From Bdellovibrionales bacterium (lineage in GTDB: Bacteria > Bdellovibrionota > Bdellovibrionia > Bdellovibrionales > Bdellovibrionaceae): 8,050 nt of DNA. The stretch is from NCBI GenBank assembly GCA_027320785.1, contig DAHVKR010000045.1:1-8050 (forward strand), in the 5' to 3' direction. The translations under genes and the position numbers were made by a program. This document shows positions 5,480-8,050 of this stretch, piece after piece (positions within the stretch are counted from its first letter, which is position 1; each line of letters opens with the position of its first letter). The notes under the pieces are model-generated. The model did no database searches. It was not told the origin of the DNA and worked only from the letters and a program-made list of their open reading frames with translations.

Positions 5480-6864
5480 AATTAATCTTACTAAGTCTGG
5501 TTTTTAGCCAAGCTATGGCTGAAAACCTGACGCTTGAGTCTTATAAAAAAATGGTTATGGAAAAAGATCCTGCCACTCAGGCTGCTTTTGAAAAGAAAAA
5601 AGGTGCGGAGCTCGCTCAGGATTCGGCTCAACTACTAACCGGGGTGAGTCTATTTGCATCAGGTGGTTATTTGGATGATCAAAGACCTACGACCAATCCT
5701 CAGTTTCAGGGGTATCAAACTAAAGTGAGTAACTATAGTTTGGGTTTGCAGCAGCAAACAAGATTAGGTTTGAAGTGGTCTTTGTCTCAAAATGCCAGTC
5801 ATACTGAAATTAATGGTGCTAATACAAGTTTTTTACCAGTGCCTAATTATTATGATGTTTATCCTAAAATAGAGCTGACCATGCCTTTGTGGAGAAATCT
5901 ACTGGGTTCAGAAACAACGGGTGATGTGGATCAAATGCATTACCAGGCACAAGCCTTAGCTAAGCAGGCTGAAGTGAATTGGATTCAAAGGCAAAATGAT
6001 GTGGAAGCTGCTTTTTATAAGCTTTTATCTGAACAGGAAGCTTATAAAATTCATCAAGACTCTTTGGAGCGAGCCAAAAAAATTCTTTCTTGGACAGAAC
6101 TTCAAATTAAACGCGGGTTATTGGATGCAAATGATGTGTATCAAGCCAAAGCGGCTGTAGCGCAAAGACAAATTGATGTTGTCAATTCCGAGACAAGTCT
6201 TCGGGAAACAGCTCGCAGTTTCAACTCTTTGCGTGGAGTTGAGGGGGATCAGGTAGCTGAAAAGTTACTGGCTCCTGAACTTAATTTAAATCAATTGCAC
6301 TTAAATTCCTCAGATCATAAAACTCGCCTCGATACATTAGCTCAGAAAGATTTGAATTTGAGTTCCGAAGCCGGGTATCGGTCACAGAAGGAAAAAAATA
6401 AACCCAATCTGGATTTGACGTTGCAGGCTTATACACAAGGAAGAAGCCCTCAGTATCCAGAAGCACAAGATAATACATTCAAAAAGAAAGATTATCTGTA
6501 TGTAGGACTTAATTTCGTGATGCCACTGGATCAGTCTAAAGCCTCCCATAGTCGCTCAGGCTTTGCAGCTTTAGAAAAATCTCAGATGCTGAGCGAGAAG
6601 GCGCGTCTTCGAGATCAGTCTTTAACATGGGATCAAACGGTAGATGCGGCTCAATCTTTGGCTCAGCAAGTTCAATTAGTGCGGGAGTTGGAAACATTCC
6701 AAAGAAAAAAAGCTGATGCGGAAAGAGAAAAGTTGAAAAGAGGTCGCTCGACAACTTTTCAAGTTTTAAGCTTTGAACAGGACTATAACTCTATACGCTC
6801 TCAACGAATTCAGCTCGAATTACAAGCTCGACAATTTATTAACTCATTGGCCTTATTTCAGTAG
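5476..6864 (+). CDS. TolC-like outer-membrane efflux protein
   Basis: Outer-membrane factor of a tripartite efflux pump: three copies form a beta-barrel with a long periplasmic helical tunnel. It has 462 residues, with a short signal peptide MKLILLSLVFSQAMA probably cut after Ala15. The internal duplication typical of the OEP family is visible: strand segments TMPLWRN (135-141) and VMPLDQS (348-354), and long helices with a KRG turn at 212-214 and again at 421-423, each followed by a heptad-like Gln/Ala-rich helix ending near NSL. The mature protein has no cysteine. Length is near the usual 420-480. GGAG at 5465-5468 lies seven bases before the ATG, inside the end of tetR, and the ATGA overlap couples the two. 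Its stop TAG is part of the next gene's ribosome site. Similarity of the whole family is low, so substrate cannot be read. Confidence 0.9.
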   Translation: MKLILLSLVFSQAMAENLTLESYKKMVMEKDPATQAAFEKKKGAELAQDSAQLLTGVSLFASGGYLDDQRPTTNPQFQGYQTKVSNYSLGLQQQTRLGLKWSLSQNASHTEINGANTSFLPVPNYYDVYPKIELTMPLWRNLLGSETTGDVDQMHYQAQALAKQAEVNWIQRQNDVEAAFYKLLSEQEAYKIHQDSLERAKKILSWTELQIKRGLLDANDVYQAKAAVAQRQIDVVNSETSLRETARSFNSLRGVEGDQVAEKLLAPELNLNQLHLNSSDHKTRLDTLAQKDLNLSSEAGYRSQKEKNKPNLDLTLQAYTQGRSPQYPEAQDNTFKKKDYLYVGLNFVMPLDQSKASHSRSGFAALEKSQMLSEKARLRDQSLTWDQTVDAAQSLAQQVQLVRELETFQRKKADAEREKLKRGRSTTFQVLSFEQDYNSIRSQRIQLELQARQFINSLALFQ

Positions 6865-6873
6865 GAGTGCTTC

Positions 6874-8050
6874 ATGAAGATCTGGGAATTATCTGTTAAG
6901 CGGCCTGTTTTTATGTCTTGTGTTTTGGTGAGCCTAATCGTTGTGGGGATTTTTACATTTAAAAAGACTCCAATCGAGCTTTTTCCAGATGTGACTTTTC
7001 CTGTTGTGACTGTCACAACTTTGTATCCAGGTGCGGGACCCTCTGAAGTTGAAACTCTGGTTTCAAAACCTATTGAGGAAGAACTGAGTACAATTTCAGG
7101 TATGAAAAATATCCGATCCATCAATCGTGAAAGCGTCAGTACAGTGGTGGCTGAATTTAATTTGGATATGGATATTAAGTATGCTGAGCAACAGGTTCGA
7201 GACAAAGTCTCAGGAGCAAAAAGTAAGTTACCAGATGATATTGAAGAACCTGTGATTCGTCGAGTGGACCCTTCTGCTCAGCCCATTATGGTTTTAGCAT
7301 TAAAAACAGACAAAAAGGGTGGAGAACTTTTCGATTTGGCGAATGAACAAGTGAAACCACTGCTGGAGCAAGTTTCACAGGTGGGATTAGTCGAAGTTGT
7401 CGGGGGAAGGAAGCGAGAGATTCAAATCCAATTGGATCGCAACAAACTTCTTCATCGTGAGATGAGTGTGGTGCAAGTGGCCGGTTCTTTGAATAACTCA
7501 GGCCAAAACATACCGGCAGGGAAAGTGAATCAAACAAAAAGCGAATTGGTTTATCGAACTTTAGGTGAATTCAATTCCTTGGATCAAGTTCGACAGGCTG
7601 TTGTAAATTTCTACGGAAATGATGTGACAACTCGTATTTCAGATATTGGCAAGGTCGTTGACTCCCTTGAAGACGAAAAGATGCGAGCATACTTGGACGG
7701 TCAAGAGACGGTCTTCTTGTATGTATACAAGCAATCCGGTGCTAACACGCTAGAAGTTTCAAATAACGTACACAAACGTATTGAAAAGATTAATCAAGAA
7801 TTTAAAAAACAATATGGGAATGATTTTGCAATTCTCATTGCTCGAGACACGACAAAGTATTTATGGGCCAACGTTTATGATGTGGTGGAGTCAATTATCT
7901 TTGGGGTGATTCTCACCATTTTAGTTGTATTCCTCTTTTTGGGATCCGTTCGAAGTACACTCATTACAGGTTTAGCCATTCCAGTTTCATTAATTGGAAG
8001 TTTTGTACTGCTTTATTTAGCGGGTGTGAGTATTAATATGATGTCTCTTT
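6874..8050 (+). CDS. RND efflux permease, HAE1 type (5' part, runs off window)
   Basis: Proton-driven inner-membrane pump subunit of the AcrB/HAE1 family; the first 392 residues are present and the frame is open to the window edge, so a normal length near 1,000-1,050 is expected. Visible in order: conserved start WELSVKRPVF; TM1 (about 11-29); PIELFPDV and YPGAGPSEVE at the start of the periplasmic pore domain; PIEEELSTISGM; QQVRDKV; KLPDDIEEPVIRRVDPSAQPIMV; TM2 (about 338-358) with VVFLFLGSVRSTLI; TM3 with AIPVSLIGSF. The proton-relay aspartates of TM4 lie beyond the edge and cannot be checked. AGGAG at 6863-6867 overlaps the stop of the outer-membrane gene, six bases before the ATG. No adaptor (AcrA-like) gene precedes it. 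Cargo is unknown; the FPDV/RRVDP style fits drug-type rather than heavy-metal pumps. Confidence 0.95.
   Translation, partial: MKIWELSVKRPVFMSCVLVSLIVVGIFTFKKTPIELFPDVTFPVVTVTTLYPGAGPSEVETLVSKPIEEELSTISGMKNIRSINRESVSTVVAEFNLDMDIKYAEQQVRDKVSGAKSKLPDDIEEPVIRRVDPSAQPIMVLALKTDKKGGELFDLANEQVKPLLEQVSQVGLVEVVGGRKREIQIQLDRNKLLHREMSVVQVAGSLNNSGQNIPAGKVNQTKSELVYRTLGEFNSLDQVRQAVVNFYGNDVTTRISDIGKVVDSLEDEKMRAYLDGQETVFLYVYKQSGANTLEVSNNVHKRIEKINQEFKKQYGNDFAILIARDTTKYLWANVYDVVESIIFGVILTILVVFLFLGSVRSTLITGLAIPVSLIGSFVLLYLAGVSINMMSL

Noticed and set aside
6858..7537. Minus-strand frames opposite the RND permease
   Set aside because: The permease reading is unambiguous over the whole stretch and the antisense frames show no family features.
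1..8050. CRISPR array, tRNA or rRNA gene, insertion sequence, attachment site or phage genes
   Set aside because: No regularly spaced repeats, cloverleaf-like or rRNA-like segments, transposase motifs or terminal inverted repeats were seen; the window is ordinary chromosomal coding sequence.

Overview
The window reads as chromosomal DNA from a Gram-negative bacterium with moderately low GC. Three things support this: an outer-membrane factor and an RND pump, a lipoprotein with a classic lipobox, and clear GGAG-type ribosome binding sites. A FadE-type acyl-CoA dehydrogenase, a small PilZ protein and a CecR-like TetR regulator together suggest a deltaproteobacterial or Bdellovibrionota-like host. 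A low-GC Bdellovibrio relative is my best guess, but no marker gene here proves it.

Layout: (1) 2-64 is the 3' end of an unidentified + strand gene, closed by a strong intrinsic terminator at 91-120. (2) 246-2690 is fadE, a membrane-anchored acyl-CoA dehydrogenase that starts fatty-acid beta-oxidation. (3) 2710-2744 is a perfect 15-bp hairpin flanked by A and T runs. It sits between convergent genes and should terminate both. (4) 2743-4122 (minus strand) encodes a lipoprotein with an alpha/beta-hydrolase fold whose three catalytic positions all look substituted. (5) 4123-4364 is a divergent intergenic region with a candidate promoter for each side; the one facing right places the transcription start on the ATG of the next gene. 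(6) 4365-4685 is a one-domain PilZ (c-di-GMP) protein. (7) 4686-4810 is a dense control region: a candidate promoter, a 14-bp perfect palindrome, two AACGTTTGTT direct repeats 21 bp apart, and an inverted repeat that runs into the regulator's start codon. (8) 4811-8050 is an efflux operon: tetR, a TolC-like outer-membrane factor (4-bp overlap with tetR), then an RND permease (9-bp gap) that runs off the window.

Functionally, the right half is a self-regulated tripartite efflux operon. The TetR protein probably represses its own promoter through the repeats or the palindrome and releases it when a ligand binds. The periplasmic adaptor gene expected for such a pump is not present between the regulator and the permease, so it should lie downstream or elsewhere. 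The left half is lipid catabolism (fadE) next to a surface or periplasmic lipoprotein of unknown role. I did not find a large undescribed system. The most notable points are the apparent pseudo-hydrolase lipoprotein, the predicted leaderless PilZ gene and the layered operator region in front of tetR.
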